Shown: positions 1 to 9,189, counted from the stretch's first letter. The stretch is 64,000 nucleotides of DNA from Anaerolineales bacterium UBA2317 (GCA_002345215.1 DDVH01000022.1:222276-286275), one strand, 5' to 3'. The notes: a model not told the origin generated them from the sequence alone. Numbers and translations are program-made.

Positions 1-633
1 AGATATTTAGGTAGCGTAGCCAACGGACCTTTATCGTTGTTGAAAACATTTTATTCAAACGAAATTCCCGAATCTGAATATCCCCTGTATAACTTTATTG
101 TTGTTGGCAAGCCTAGCGACTCAGATTTCATAAAACTCATAAATGAAGACCTACCTGCACCGTTTGACGCTAACAGCAACATCGCCATTGAGAAAAACAT
201 GACGGTTAATTTCTTAGTTCCACCCAATGTCCCAATTGGATATATAGAGCTACTTCAATCCCCTTGGGAGCATAACAATGTAATTCTTGCAGTTGTTGGT
301 AATTCACCTGAAGGAATTACATGGGCTTCAGCCCCATTAGGGGACTCGCCTTTGAGATCCCAAATTTCGGGTAATTTTGCAATCGTAGAAGCACAGCGTG
401 TCATCTCTACTGATACTCGCCTCACACCTCTTTCTATGATTCAACAGACTCCCATCCCTGGTACAATCGCTGCACCAACAGCAGTTGCCTCAAATCCAAA
501 CACCTCAGCTCCTGCTGAGAACAATTATGCATGGATTCCTACCTTGCTCATCGTCTTTGGTATATTAACATTAATCGTCATCACCATTGCTGTATATCCT
601 CTTTGGAATAATAACCGAACGCGAAAGAAGTAA
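1..633 (+). CDS. BcsB-like membrane protein, C-terminal part (5' end outside window)
   Basis: The reading frame is open from base 1, so the gene begins upstream; about 210 C-terminal residues are present. Visible signatures are VVGKPSDSDFIKLIN, DLPAPFD, GYIELLQSPW and AVVGNSPEGITWA, which match the beta-rich ectodomain of the cellulose-synthase regulatory subunit BcsB family. A Ser/Thr/Pro/Ala linker follows, then one hydrophobic helix (about WIPTLLIVFGILTLIVITIA) and a short basic tail, the C-terminal anchor expected for BcsB. A CelD/BcsL-like acetyltransferase gene follows, which supports an exopolysaccharide role. No catalytic subunit is visible, so the polymer is unknown. Confidence 0.65.
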   Translation, partial: RYLGSVANGPLSLLKTFYSNEIPESEYPLYNFIVVGKPSDSDFIKLINEDLPAPFDANSNIAIEKNMTVNFLVPPNVPIGYIELLQSPWEHNNVILAVVGNSPEGITWASAPLGDSPLRSQISGNFAIVEAQRVISTDTRLTPLSMIQQTPIPGTIAAPTAVASNPNTSAPAENNYAWIPTLLIVFGILTLIVITIAVYPLWNNNRTRKK

Positions 634-653
634 ACCCAATTTGGAAGACTCAG

Positions 654-696
654 TTCCTAAAAGAGAGGAATGATAACGTTTTCTCTCTTTTAGGAA
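654..696. terminator. Intergenic hairpin, likely terminator after the BcsB-like gene
   Basis: Perfect 14-bp inverted repeat, arms at 654-667 and 683-696, with a 15-base loop. The arms carry A- and T-rich ends, so it could act on either strand. It starts about 20 bases after the stop of the BcsB-like gene. Confidence 0.6.
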
Positions 697-784
697 ATTT
701 GGCTTTATACCTCTACCATCACTTACGCCTCATCTTCCTTTCATCGAACAATCGCTTTTGCAAATAAAAGGATATATTTGCTAC

Positions 785-1924
785 ATGGATAATTTGGGTA
801 ATATTAAAATTACACGAGTAGAAACAATTCAAGAATTTGAGAGTTTGAGAGAACAATGGAATTCTCTCCTATTTCAATGTCCCGAGAAGGATGTTTTCCT
901 TACTTGGGAATGGCTGTTTGCATGGTGGAAATGGCTTGGGCAGTCTGAACATCAGCTATGGATTTTACTATTCCATGAAGATGAAAGATTAATCGGTATT
1001 GCGCCACTTATGTTAAGCCCAAAAAGAAAATACGGGGTAAATTTGAATTGGCTAGAAAATATAGGCAACCCCGAATGTGATGTCAGTACATTTATTTCAA
1101 TCGAGCCTGAAAAAACCACAAAAGCCTTCTTAAAATACTTACGCGAAAATCAGAGAGAGTGGGATGTGCTTGAATTGAAGCAAGTGAATATGTCTAACAC
1201 AGGAAATCAACGGTTTATAGCCATACTAGATTCATCTCCATATGGCATAATTAGAACTACACAAAACCATCTTTATATTCCCTTAATGGGTGACAATTGG
1301 GAAGCATATTACAGTCGTCTTTCAAAAAATATGAAGCATAATTTGAAACGTCGCATGAAACGCCTTTCTGAAATGGGTCCAGTCACTATTCAGAAGTATT
1401 CGGGCGAGTCGTTAACGTGGAAACAGTTTCAAGTTATGCTTGCTGTAAGCGAAAAAAGCAATTTCCCAGATCTTTATAAATCTGCTAATCTTTTTTCTTT
1501 CCATAAAGAACTTTTAGCATTTACGAAAGAATTGAAATGGGTTCAAATTGAAATGTTATTTGTTGGTGACCGTCCGATCGCTTTCCAATATGGGTTTTGT
1601 TTCAATAATAGATACGAAGATTGGCGTGGCGGTATTGATAAAGAGTTTGAAATATTAGCTCCCGGAAAACTATTGATGATGTTCTCATTAGAGGACCGCT
1701 TCAAGTGTGGGATTGAAGAAAACGATTTTTTACGAGGTATTTATTCTTATAAGCTAGATTGGAATCCGCAAAGCAGAGAATTTACGAGTACGCAAATCTA
1801 TAATACCGATAATTTAAAACCTAAATTAGTTTATTGGGGATTGATATATGTAAAGCCATGGATTAAGTTTTTTTTTGATAAGGTGAAACGAAAGCCAAAG
1901 AAGGAGAATCAAGATTCCCCTTAA
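785..1924 (+). CDS. GNAT acetyltransferase, BioF2-like/CelD-BcsL family
   Basis: About 379 residues. The sequence follows the FemAB/BioF2-like (Acetyltransf_6) fold: an N-terminal half with W-rich motifs (LTWEWLFAWWKWLG), a conserved basic stretch SKNMKHNLKRRMKRL near the middle, and a C-terminal half with the GGIDKEFEILAPGKLLMM segment. These proteins transfer acyl groups from CoA or aminoacyl-tRNA to cell-surface sugars or amino groups and are often annotated as cellulose-biosynthesis CelD. The ATG at 785 was chosen over an in-frame TTG at 758 because AAAAGGA lies upstream. The next gene starts about 100 bases downstream. The substrate cannot be told from sequence. Confidence 0.75.
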   Translation: MDNLGNIKITRVETIQEFESLREQWNSLLFQCPEKDVFLTWEWLFAWWKWLGQSEHQLWILLFHEDERLIGIAPLMLSPKRKYGVNLNWLENIGNPECDVSTFISIEPEKTTKAFLKYLRENQREWDVLELKQVNMSNTGNQRFIAILDSSPYGIIRTTQNHLYIPLMGDNWEAYYSRLSKNMKHNLKRRMKRLSEMGPVTIQKYSGESLTWKQFQVMLAVSEKSNFPDLYKSANLFSFHKELLAFTKELKWVQIEMLFVGDRPIAFQYGFCFNNRYEDWRGGIDKEFEILAPGKLLMMFSLEDRFKCGIEENDFLRGIYSYKLDWNPQSREFTSTQIYNTDNLKPKLVYWGLIYVKPWIKFFFDKVKRKPKKENQDSP

Positions 1925-1987
1925 AAGAGGCAGGTGAAATGTTATATGTATTCACGCGATTTGTGCTAATTTGAATAACTTAAATAC

Positions 1988-1996
1988 TGATATAAT
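1988..1996 (+). promoter_or_regulatory. Extended -10 promoter of the GT4 gene
   Basis: TGA followed by a perfect TATAAT, 27 bases before the ATG at 2023. A TTGAAT hexamer at 1971 is too close (14 bases) to be a standard -35, so recognition probably relies on the TGn extension. Confidence 0.45.
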
Positions 1997-2022
1997 GCCA
2001 AACTATATAGTTACTTCTTAAT

Positions 2023-3117
2023 ATGTCTCATAAAAAAATAACTTTTTATCTATCTCATTTGTATCAAGGAGGTGCTGAAAATGTCATGGTGATTGTTGCC
2101 AATGAAATGGCAAAACAAGGCCATGTGATTGATTTTGTGCTTGCAAAGGCGGAAGGTGCTTTTATTCATAGGCTTTCTTCAAGTGTTAACTTAGTTGATT
2201 TGAACTTGCCGAATCCATATTTTGCAGTTTTTGGATTAATCAAATATCTTCGTGTGGCTCAACCTGATGTAATCATTAGCTCCTTGCATTTGAATAATAT
2301 ATGCGCTGTTTTAGCCAAGAAATTTTCAGGGGTAAAAAAGACAAGAGTTCTTATTAGGGTCGCCAATGTTATTTCGGTGAAGCGTGTGTCTTTTTGGAAA
2401 AAAAGATTGGAACGTTTAGCACTTTCTGTTTTTTACCCTTGGGCAGATAAAATTATTGCAGTTTCTAAAAACGTTGCTTTAGACTTAAATTCGTTTTTGG
2501 GAATTCCAAACAAAAAGATTCTTGTCATTTATAGTCCATCTATTACCCCCGAAATGATGGCTGCTTCACATGAGCCTGTAGATCATGCTTGGTTTCAATC
2601 CAATTACCCACCAGTTGTGCTTGGGGTTGGGCGACAAACGGTAGTTAAAGATTACGCAACTTTGTTGAAAGCATTTGCGCTCGCCTCAAAGGAAAAGGAC
2701 ATGCGTTTGTTGTTATTGGGTGATGGACCTGAAAGGCTTGCGCTTGAAGAATTAGTAAAAGAATTGGGTATAGAGAACAAGGTAGAGATAAAGGGATTTG
2801 TTGATAACCCATTTAATTATATGCGGAATGCTGCGGTGATGGTTTTGCCTTCTTTGTGGGAAGGTTTGCCAAATGTTTTGATTGAAGCATTAGCTTGTGG
2901 ATGCCCCATAATTAGTACAGATTCGCCTGGTGGCGTGAGGGAAATTCTCAAAGATGGTGAGTATGGGGAATTGGTTCCTCTTAGAGATGCTCAGACAATA
3001 TCTGATAAAATTCTCGACGTGTTGCGCGGAGAAAAAAAGCCGATTGATGAACATTGGCTTGAGCAATTTAAAGTGGAATATTCTATAAAACAATATCTTC
3101 ACGCAATGATGGAGTAG
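2023..3117 (+). CDS. Glycosyltransferase family 4
   Basis: 364 residues with the GT-B layout. The N-terminal Rossmann half starts with YLSHLYQGGAENVM, where GGAE is the usual GT4 acceptor-side loop. The C-terminal half carries VGRQTVVKDYATLLKAF, LLGDGPERLALE and the E-x7-E donor motif in LWEGLPNVLIEALACG, followed by STDSPGGVREIL. It is a retaining transferase that uses an NDP-sugar, and it is probably cytosolic or peripheral since no membrane segment is evident. The next gene starts two bases after the stop, so the two are likely co-transcribed. Donor and acceptor sugars are not predictable. Confidence 0.9.
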   Translation: MSHKKITFYLSHLYQGGAENVMVIVANEMAKQGHVIDFVLAKAEGAFIHRLSSSVNLVDLNLPNPYFAVFGLIKYLRVAQPDVIISSLHLNNICAVLAKKFSGVKKTRVLIRVANVISVKRVSFWKKRLERLALSVFYPWADKIIAVSKNVALDLNSFLGIPNKKILVIYSPSITPEMMAASHEPVDHAWFQSNYPPVVLGVGRQTVVKDYATLLKAFALASKEKDMRLLLLGDGPERLALEELVKELGIENKVEIKGFVDNPFNYMRNAAVMVLPSLWEGLPNVLIEALACGCPIISTDSPGGVREILKDGEYGELVPLRDAQTISDKILDVLRGEKKPIDEHWLEQFKVEYSIKQYLHAMME

Positions 3118-3119
3118 TT

Positions 3120-4436
3120 ATGCGGTCTTACCAACGAATTGTAAGTTTTTTTGTTTTGGTGCTAGTTGTTGTAAGTTGCCAAAGCGTTTCCTCTCCGTTA
3201 TATGTTCCAACTGAAGATAGGAAGACACCTTATCCAACAACCACATCTGTGTCTCCTTCTCCTGCATTTGATTTTGGAGTTTCTCAAATTCTTGTTTATT
3301 TGCATCCTTCTTGGGGAGCGGGAGAGAATTATTTAACAGATAGCGAAGTTGCATCGCGGTTTCAGTTAATTTTGCGAGATAGAATCCAAATGTTGGAGGA
3401 TTTGCCTGAGTATCGTGAGGCTGGTTTTTCAGGGGAGGTTTATGTATATTTATCAGGCTCTGGCATTGCTGGTCCTGAGGGGTTGGAGTCACCTCAAGCA
3501 CAATTAACTTTATGCACCGATGCTCAAAAATCACTACCTGTTTTTGGCGATTCGGTGACTATGGATATTGGAGACTTTTGCGAAATTCATGATGCGATTA
3601 TTTCACAAACATCTTTACCAGATTATCCGGATATTTTTCCTACAGAAAATTGGTTTGTACATAGCTCTGATGGCACGCGCTTCACACGTGGGTATGCAGG
3701 TAAGGGTGCAGTGTATTATGTGATTAACCCTGGTGATTTTGGTTGGCAAACATATTTTTCCCGTCGGGCTTTGCGTGAGATCAAGTTTACAGACCCTTCT
3801 CACCTACCAATACCACAAGCCACGGGTATCTTTATTGACAATCTTAATTCAACGTTTTATTTTCCGAGTGGTTTTATTCCAACTGAATATTCTTCGTTAG
3901 AAGAATATGAAGAGAAAAAACTTGATATGCTTGTTGTGACATATCAATTGCTTTCACAAGAGGGTATTCCTATCATAGGGAATTTAAGCGATATGGATTA
4001 TCCAGAATCTTGGGATTTGTTTTTGCCGTACCTTTCTGGGGTGATGGCAGAATCGTGGATATCTGCTTGGGGGGACGGAATCCTGCCTCCGCATAGAATT
4101 GAGGCGGAACTGTCACTTGCTGAAAGAGTACTCCAGCAAAATAAAAAATTCCTTGGTGTCTTTCAGGGTAATGTATCAGGTGACTATCTAAATTTTGCCT
4201 TTGCAAATCTCTTATTAATTGCCAATCATCAAAATGCTTATTTTAAGTATAAAAATTATGCGGGTGAGTATAGCGAGTATTATGAAATTCCAGAATATTT
4301 TTACAAGCTTGGTTCTCCGCTGGGTGCTAGAGAAAAAGTCTCAGATGATCCATTAGTTTATACACGCGAATTTGAGTGCGGAAACATAATGGCAAATCTG
4401 ACGACTGGAGAAGCTGAAATTTTATATACTTGTTGA
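3120..4436 (+). CDS. Lipoprotein, putative glycoside-hydrolase-like (GHL) protein
   Basis: 438 residues. It starts with a lipoprotein signal (hydrophobic FFVLVLVVVSC, lipid Cys at 20), then a Thr/Pro/Ser linker. The main domain has features of the hypothetical GHL TIM-barrel families: an LVYLHPSWGAG start strand, WFVHSSDGTRF, GIFIDNLNSTFYFPSG (an acidic strand-end residue typical of these barrels), IPIIGNLSDMDYPESW and GVMAESWISAWGDG. This suggests a surface-anchored polysaccharide hydrolase, but the assignment is by pattern, not full homology. It starts 2 bases after the GT4 gene and its stop lies one base from the stop of the convergent WbqC gene. Confidence 0.55.
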   Translation: MRSYQRIVSFFVLVLVVVSCQSVSSPLYVPTEDRKTPYPTTTSVSPSPAFDFGVSQILVYLHPSWGAGENYLTDSEVASRFQLILRDRIQMLEDLPEYREAGFSGEVYVYLSGSGIAGPEGLESPQAQLTLCTDAQKSLPVFGDSVTMDIGDFCEIHDAIISQTSLPDYPDIFPTENWFVHSSDGTRFTRGYAGKGAVYYVINPGDFGWQTYFSRRALREIKFTDPSHLPIPQATGIFIDNLNSTFYFPSGFIPTEYSSLEEYEEKKLDMLVVTYQLLSQEGIPIIGNLSDMDYPESWDLFLPYLSGVMAESWISAWGDGILPPHRIEAELSLAERVLQQNKKFLGVFQGNVSGDYLNFAFANLLLIANHQNAYFKYKNYAGEYSEYYEIPEYFYKLGSPLGAREKVSDDPLVYTREFECGNIMANLTTGEAEILYTC

Positions 4437-4437
4437 T

Positions 4438-5139
4438 TTATGGAGACCAAGCTGACTTGATTAATTTTCTTGTTTCTTCAGGTCCGATATTAAAAATTGC
4501 ATCAATAACTGAAAGACCTGGAACAAATGGGTCTTCGCCTTGTGAGTATACGATATTGTTAAAATCTAAGTCTTGATATATGACTTTAATTCCTACTGCT
4601 TCAAATTTATCTAATTCCATGTAATCTTTTCCGCCTCGTCCGGAAATATAACTCGTTGCGTTGGTTTCCTTGCATAAATCTACTAATCTTTGTGTAGGGT
4701 CAAGTGTATCTACGGGTAGGTCACTGGCAATATGAATTTTTACATGATTGATTTCTAGTATCTTTAAAAGAACTAGTAAAAGATTATAATTCAGCCTGTC
4801 TAAACTCTCTTCGTCTTTTAGAATCTCGTCGCGTATTGGGTTCCAGTAGTCCTTAAAGAAAGGTTTTCTGCGATATAAATTATCAATTGTTAAAACAATA
4901 TTCTTTCGCCAATCTATATCTTTTACAAGTGTCACATCTCGTATTTTTGTCTCTCGTTGCGAATGTACCGGCACGGATATCCAAATTGCTTCATTTCCTC
5001 TTCTTACTTTTGCACGATTCTGATAATAGCGAGGTCTATACTGAACAGTATTCAGTATAATAAATACGTCACTCCTCATAATTTTATTGATATATCCCAT
5101 CCATGGTAGAAAATGTGGCTGATGGATAGATACAATCAT
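4438..5139 (-). CDS. WbqC family protein
   Basis: 233 residues from the ATG at 5139. The start IVSIHQPHFLPWMGYINKI is the hallmark of the WbqC family (PF08889), followed by DVFIILNTVQYRPRYYQNR, ATSYISGRGGKDYM and a C-terminal LSVIDAIFNIGPEETRKLI. WbqC proteins occur in O-antigen and surface-glycan clusters; the catalytic role is poorly defined. The ATG overlaps the TGA of the upstream LmbE-like gene (ATGA), so translation is probably coupled. An in-frame GTG at 5148 is possible but less likely. Confidence 0.85.
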   Translation of the reverse strand: MIVSIHQPHFLPWMGYINKIMRSDVFIILNTVQYRPRYYQNRAKVRRGNEAIWISVPVHSQRETKIRDVTLVKDIDWRKNIVLTIDNLYRRKPFFKDYWNPIRDEILKDEESLDRLNYNLLLVLLKILEINHVKIHIASDLPVDTLDPTQRLVDLCKETNATSYISGRGGKDYMELDKFEAVGIKVIYQDLDFNNIVYSQGEDPFVPGLSVIDAIFNIGPEETRKLIKSAWSP

Positions 5140-5756
5140 GTAATCCACCGAATTAATTCAAAACACTCTGCATACTCACGTTCAATTTGCTTACCGCGTA
5201 CGCGTGCTAAATCTTCCACGATATTGTTTGAGAAAAAAGTACGGCTTTTTTGAGTGGCAAAGGCGTTTACTGCGTTTACTTTTGCTTGAAGCGATTCTTC
5301 ATCCAGCGTAATAAATACGTCTAAAGAAAATTCAGTGTAATTCCATGGTAATTCATAACCTAGAATCGTAGTATGTTTAAACGCACGTCGTCCTTCTGCA
5401 TAGACAACCTCGTGAGACTGGTGCATGTCGTAACTATTAGGTAGGAATACTAAATCAGGTGCATATTGTTTTTTCATATCGTAAAACAATTGTAAGATTT
5501 CGCTACGTGAGTCAAATAAATTTCTAGGGTCGTAATTTTTTAAGATAGTATTTTCATCCTTCAAGCCAAGAATTTTTGCACTCGCGTAAAATTCTGCCAT
5601 AAAAACATCTCTGTCCACTAAAGGTGGCATAGATAACCCAACATATATTACTTTGTTGTTTTTTCCAAGATGATAAATTGTTGCCCCTGCCCCTAACTCA
5701 ACATCGTCTATGTGTGGAGCAATGGCTAATATAGTTTTGTCTTTATAATCAAGCAT
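5136..5756 (-). CDS. LmbE/PIG-L family deacetylase
   Basis: 206 residues. The Zn-binding motif APHIDDVELG near residues 13-22 and the downstream histidine motif HQSHEVVYAEGRRAF mark the LmbE-like GlcNAc-deacetylase family (PF02585). Members remove acetyl groups from N-acetylglucosaminyl substrates. The ATG at 5756 was chosen because CAGAGG lies six bases upstream; a longer TTG start at 5774 is possible. It is coupled to WbqC (ATGA overlap), so deacetylation and a WbqC step probably act on the same glycan. Confidence 0.85.
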   Translation of the reverse strand: MLDYKDKTILAIAPHIDDVELGAGATIYHLGKNNKVIYVGLSMPPLVDRDVFMAEFYASAKILGLKDENTILKNYDPRNLFDSRSEILQLFYDMKKQYAPDLVFLPNSYDMHQSHEVVYAEGRRAFKHTTILGYELPWNYTEFSLDVFITLDEESLQAKVNAVNAFATQKSRTFFSNNIVEDLARVRGKQIEREYAECFELIRWIT

Positions 5757-5894
5757 AGAAATCCTCTGCCCCAATCTATTTTTTTATTTTCATTTTGTAA
5801 GAGTTTACGCGTCCTTGCTTTACCTTAACCTTCTGCGAAGTGAATTATATCATTTTTCTGTTTGCTTCAAGCCTACATATTCCACAAGTTTTAG

Positions 5895-5903
5895 TGTTAT
5901 ACT
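5895..5903 (+). promoter_or_regulatory. Extended -10 promoter, near-leaderless, before the ATP-grasp gene
   Basis: TGT plus TATACT. The ATG at 5914 is only 10 bases after the hexamer, so transcription would start within a few bases of the start codon. No Shine-Dalgarno sequence fits between them. Confidence 0.4.
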
Positions 5904-5913
5904 TTTTTATATT

Positions 5914-7035
5914 ATGATGAAAAAGAAACTTTCGGTTTTAATCCCAGATGGGGAAAGCAAATTTACACTAGCGGTTTTTCGTACTTTATCACGGGTGGAT
6001 GATTTAGAAATTCATATCCTGTCTAACCAGCCTAATTTACCAATACGCTATTCGCGTTTTTGCTGTTCTTTTACAACCTATGAGCCCGGTAGTGATGCAG
6101 TTAAGGCAATTCTTAATGCCATCCAAATAGTGAAGGCAGATGTATTACTTCCCATAGATGTCCCTATGATTAGATTGGTTTCCTCTCATCAGGATACATT
6201 CGCTTCACTGATTTCATTACCACCGCTTTCTCCGCCTGAAACAATAGATTTAGCCGGAGACAAAGGGCAGCTAGCAAAACTCATGCAAGCGCATGATATT
6301 CCTCACCCTGCTACTGTCTTTTGCAACGAAGTGGCTGCCGAAGAAAGAAACTTTTCTCATTTAGAATATCCGGTTTTGTTGAAACCAACAATAGGAGCAG
6401 GTGGGGAAGGAATCATTTTATGTAAGGATTTTTCTGAGCTGAGTCAAAATTTGAAAGCTGTCTCGAAGCCAGAAACGTATATTGTCCAATCCTTTGTGAA
6501 CGGTTATGACTTAGACTGTAGTGTATTATGCGAAAACGGAGAGATTTTAGCTTATACAATACAAAAAGGAATCATCCCCCCAGCACAGCCTTTTGCTCCC
6601 TCTTCGGGAATAGAGTTTTTATATAATGAAAAATTATACACAGCAGTTCAACAATTGATGCGTGCCTTAAATTGGTCGGGACCTGCTCACATTGATACGA
6701 GATACAATCCTGAAAAAGATGTGGTGAAGATAATAGAAATCAACCCACGTTTTTGGGAAAGTATTATTGGCTCTGCGATTGCAGGCGTCAATATTCCGTA
6801 CCTTGCTAGTTTGGCAGCCATGAAAAGAACACTTCCACAAGCTGATTATAAATTTAAACAATATATGCGCTTTAAAATGTGGTTTAAATTGTTGAAACAA
6901 GGTCTTTTTGATAAAAGTGTTTCTGTTCCGTCTTTATTTGAAAGCACAATTACAAGATATATTATTCAAGACCCTTTACCTGAGCTTTATAGAAAATTTT
7001 CTAAAATTTTTACAAGAAGCTCAAGCAAAAATTAA
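5914..7035 (+). CDS. ATP-grasp domain protein (carboxylate-amine/thiol ligase type)
   Basis: 373 residues. N-terminal pre-ATP-grasp domain, then the ATP-grasp signatures YPVLLKPTIGAGGEGI, IVQSFVNGYDLDCSVL and metal-binding VVKIIEINPRFWES. Such enzymes join a carboxylate, activated as acyl phosphate, to an amine or thiol; stand-alone copies in glycan clusters often decorate sugars or make small peptides. The start is the ATG at 5914 (next codon also ATG). The gene is divergent from the LmbE-WbqC pair and its stop overlaps that of the convergent acetyltransferase gene by four bases. Confidence 0.82.
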   Translation: MMKKKLSVLIPDGESKFTLAVFRTLSRVDDLEIHILSNQPNLPIRYSRFCCSFTTYEPGSDAVKAILNAIQIVKADVLLPIDVPMIRLVSSHQDTFASLISLPPLSPPETIDLAGDKGQLAKLMQAHDIPHPATVFCNEVAAEERNFSHLEYPVLLKPTIGAGGEGIILCKDFSELSQNLKAVSKPETYIVQSFVNGYDLDCSVLCENGEILAYTIQKGIIPPAQPFAPSSGIEFLYNEKLYTAVQQLMRALNWSGPAHIDTRYNPEKDVVKIIEINPRFWESIIGSAIAGVNIPYLASLAAMKRTLPQADYKFKQYMRFKMWFKLLKQGLFDKSVSVPSLFESTITRYIIQDPLPELYRKFSKIFTRSSSKN

Positions 7036-8213
7036 TCCAACTCTTTATTATTTTTATTTATTAGGGTTGCCTTTATCGTTTTTACGAAGTTAAGGCTTGG
7101 TTTTAGGAATAAATTTATAAAGGGAGATAGAAACTTTGCAAATGATTCCCGCACAAAAACCCCACTTTGCATTTTTCTTTCTTCAGCCCAAATAGAGTCA
7201 ATAAATGATTCACCGTAAGTTCCACTGTCGAAATAATCAACATGGTCAAATTTATTATTAACGGATTCCAGGAAGAGTATTTCGTTTAATACACCTGGTG
7301 AATATTTAGCATAATTTACATCCCACCCTATTTTAAATGCAAACCCTACATTGCCGGATATAAAGTTGGAATTGGAAGCGATAGCTTTGTCATTTAAAGT
7401 TAACCGCATAAAATAGGCTTTATTCTCTCTGTTGAAGTTTTGTATCATCTCTTGGAAGAAGAGAACTGCATTAGGATTAGAGTAAAGTGAGGATTTCCTT
7501 TTCCCTTTCCAGCCCATGTTTTCCAATTCTAAAAACTCTTGAATATATGCAGCATTGACATCACCATGAGAAATAATCCCCCAACTCACTTCACCTAACT
7601 CACCTATTTTGCGTAGATTTCTCTTGAAATTCTTATTTAATCTTTTTGAAAAATTTTGTTGAACATTTTTTGCTTGATTTACCGGCAGTGTTTTTCGTTG
7701 CCACTCTTTATAAGGGAACCATCGAAAGCCTAAATTCTTAAAGATATCACTTATGAGCAAATATAAATTTCCATCTGCAGAGGTTTCTTCTACCTCGATC
7801 CCATATTGACTGACTTGGAAATTTGTTATATTTCTTAATAAAATTGGAACAACTTCTTGGATGTATTCCTTATGAGCGAATATGCCAGAGAGATAAGAAT
7901 GCCGGGTATGGAAAAAGGAGACATGTGGCAAAGGTAAATATCTACTGAAATTATATTTTTTCAAAATTGCCAACCCTACCAAGGACGATAAACCTATTGC
8001 AACTTTTCTTACAGTCACAAAGGTTATTCTTGATTCATTTTCTAAGTACTTAAGAGCTGGCAAGACAAAATGCGGTGAAAGATAAGCATTGGGTTCGGTT
8101 GCAGTTGTTTCCAGCTCTTTCCATTCTTCAATATCTTTTGGAGTTAAGTCATTAAAATGTAAATGTTTGACCTCATAACTGGTATTATAAGAACTAATTG
8201 AAGCATTTTTCAT
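7032..8213 (-). CDS. BioF2-like/FemAB-type GNAT acetyltransferase
   Basis: 393 residues with the Acetyltransf_6 layout: a central basic segment SKRLNKNFKRNLRKIGEL and the C-terminal acceptor region LENMGWKGKRKSSLY, KAIASNSNFISG and AFKIGWDVNYAKYSPG. It is a distant paralogue of the gene at 785. Its ATG overlaps the stop of the upstream gene in a TAATG, so the two are translationally coupled. It probably acylates a surface glycan or lipid made by this locus; the substrate is unknown. Confidence 0.75.
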   Translation of the reverse strand: MKNASISSYNTSYEVKHLHFNDLTPKDIEEWKELETTATEPNAYLSPHFVLPALKYLENESRITFVTVRKVAIGLSSLVGLAILKKYNFSRYLPLPHVSFFHTRHSYLSGIFAHKEYIQEVVPILLRNITNFQVSQYGIEVEETSADGNLYLLISDIFKNLGFRWFPYKEWQRKTLPVNQAKNVQQNFSKRLNKNFKRNLRKIGELGEVSWGIISHGDVNAAYIQEFLELENMGWKGKRKSSLYSNPNAVLFFQEMIQNFNRENKAYFMRLTLNDKAIASNSNFISGNVGFAFKIGWDVNYAKYSPGVLNEILFLESVNNKFDHVDYFDSGTYGESFIDSIWAEERKMQSGVFVRESFAKFLSPFINLFLKPSLNFVKTIKATLINKNNKELD

Positions 8214-9160
8214 TAATCAAATCTCCACCTTCGTTGAATAGCATCAATCGTTACCAAACCATTGACTTTATTAAATGTATGCGTTGTAAGCAACTTTATG
8301 CCAATAGGTGGAGGTTTAAAATAATGAATCCGAGTTTCTTTATATTCTTTTTCGTTAAGGGTAGAAATTTCGTTGAAGTTGATAGCATATCCATAAGCAA
8401 GAGAGCAGTCTTGTGATGGTCGAATTATCTTTTCATTGTCCATAAATATCCTTCCCGCCGGGCGGGCGGATTTTATATTTTTTACGATTGGATTTTGTGG
8501 ATGGGGTTTCCAATTGCTTGAGAGCGGATTGTCTGAATAATATAAATGCAACGTGTCAAATGTTGAGCCACTTTCACTTTTGATATTTGCAAATAGCCAC
8601 CACTTGCCACTAATTTCTAACAACGTAGTGTCTAATGCAGGTAAGTTGTCAATCAAAGTTTTTTCATATTCCCATTTATTGGGGAAGTTTTTACAACGAT
8701 ACAAATCAATTTTATTGTTCTTCATAGTTTCCGGTATCATATACATTTCCCCTTTGTATTCAAAAATATAAGGATAAGAAAGATGGTATGGCTTTTCAAG
8801 AATAACTTGATTATTCGCGACGCTAAAATCTTTATTCAAAGTTAAGACTGAAATGTGCCCACGCTTTTCCGAATATAAAAATTCTTCAACAAAAAGATAG
8901 AGTTTATTGTCTTTTGCCCACGGAAATGGATCCGCCCAGAAGCGGTCAAGCGGAGATTTTAATACTTTGAAATCTTTCCATCTCATAGATTTATAATCTG
9001 CCTGAGGTGAAAGCAAAACAGTCCACTGATTAAAGTAGAAAGGCGAAAGTAGCTTGTTTAGAATCCGTGCGGTTAAGTATGGTTTTGTGAATTTTGTTAA
9101 GATGTTGGTTTTTTTTTGCATTATAGATAATAAAAAATTTTGAATTTTATTTATAACCAC
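8213..9160 (-). CDS. GINT1-N-like beta-propeller protein (glucosamine inositolphosphorylceramide transferase N-terminal type)
   Basis: 315 residues. The motif series SPLDRFWADPFPW, LYLFVEEF, KRGHISVLTL, YHLSYPYIFEYKGEMYMIPE, DTTLLE, WWLFANI, SARPAGRIF, RPSQDCSLAYG and HTFNKVNGLVTIDA is that of the five-bladed propeller domain named after GINT1. In bacteria this domain occurs alone or fused to formyltransferases and glycosyltransferases in surface-glycan loci. The GTG at 9160 was taken as start; an ATG at 9121 is the alternative and neither has a clear ribosome site. It is coupled to the acetyltransferase downstream. Confidence 0.7.
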   Translation of the reverse strand: MVINKIQNFLLSIMQKKTNILTKFTKPYLTARILNKLLSPFYFNQWTVLLSPQADYKSMRWKDFKVLKSPLDRFWADPFPWAKDNKLYLFVEEFLYSEKRGHISVLTLNKDFSVANNQVILEKPYHLSYPYIFEYKGEMYMIPETMKNNKIDLYRCKNFPNKWEYEKTLIDNLPALDTTLLEISGKWWLFANIKSESGSTFDTLHLYYSDNPLSSNWKPHPQNPIVKNIKSARPAGRIFMDNEKIIRPSQDCSLAYGYAINFNEISTLNEKEYKETRIHYFKPPPIGIKLLTTHTFNKVNGLVTIDAIQRRWRFD

Positions 9161-9189
9161 TTGGCTTACTTCAGAATTATATAAAAAGG

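Noticed and set aside
8454..8470. GC-rich palindrome CCCGCCGGGCGGG
   Set aside because: It codes the family-conserved RPAGR of the GINT1-like protein, so it is explained by coding.
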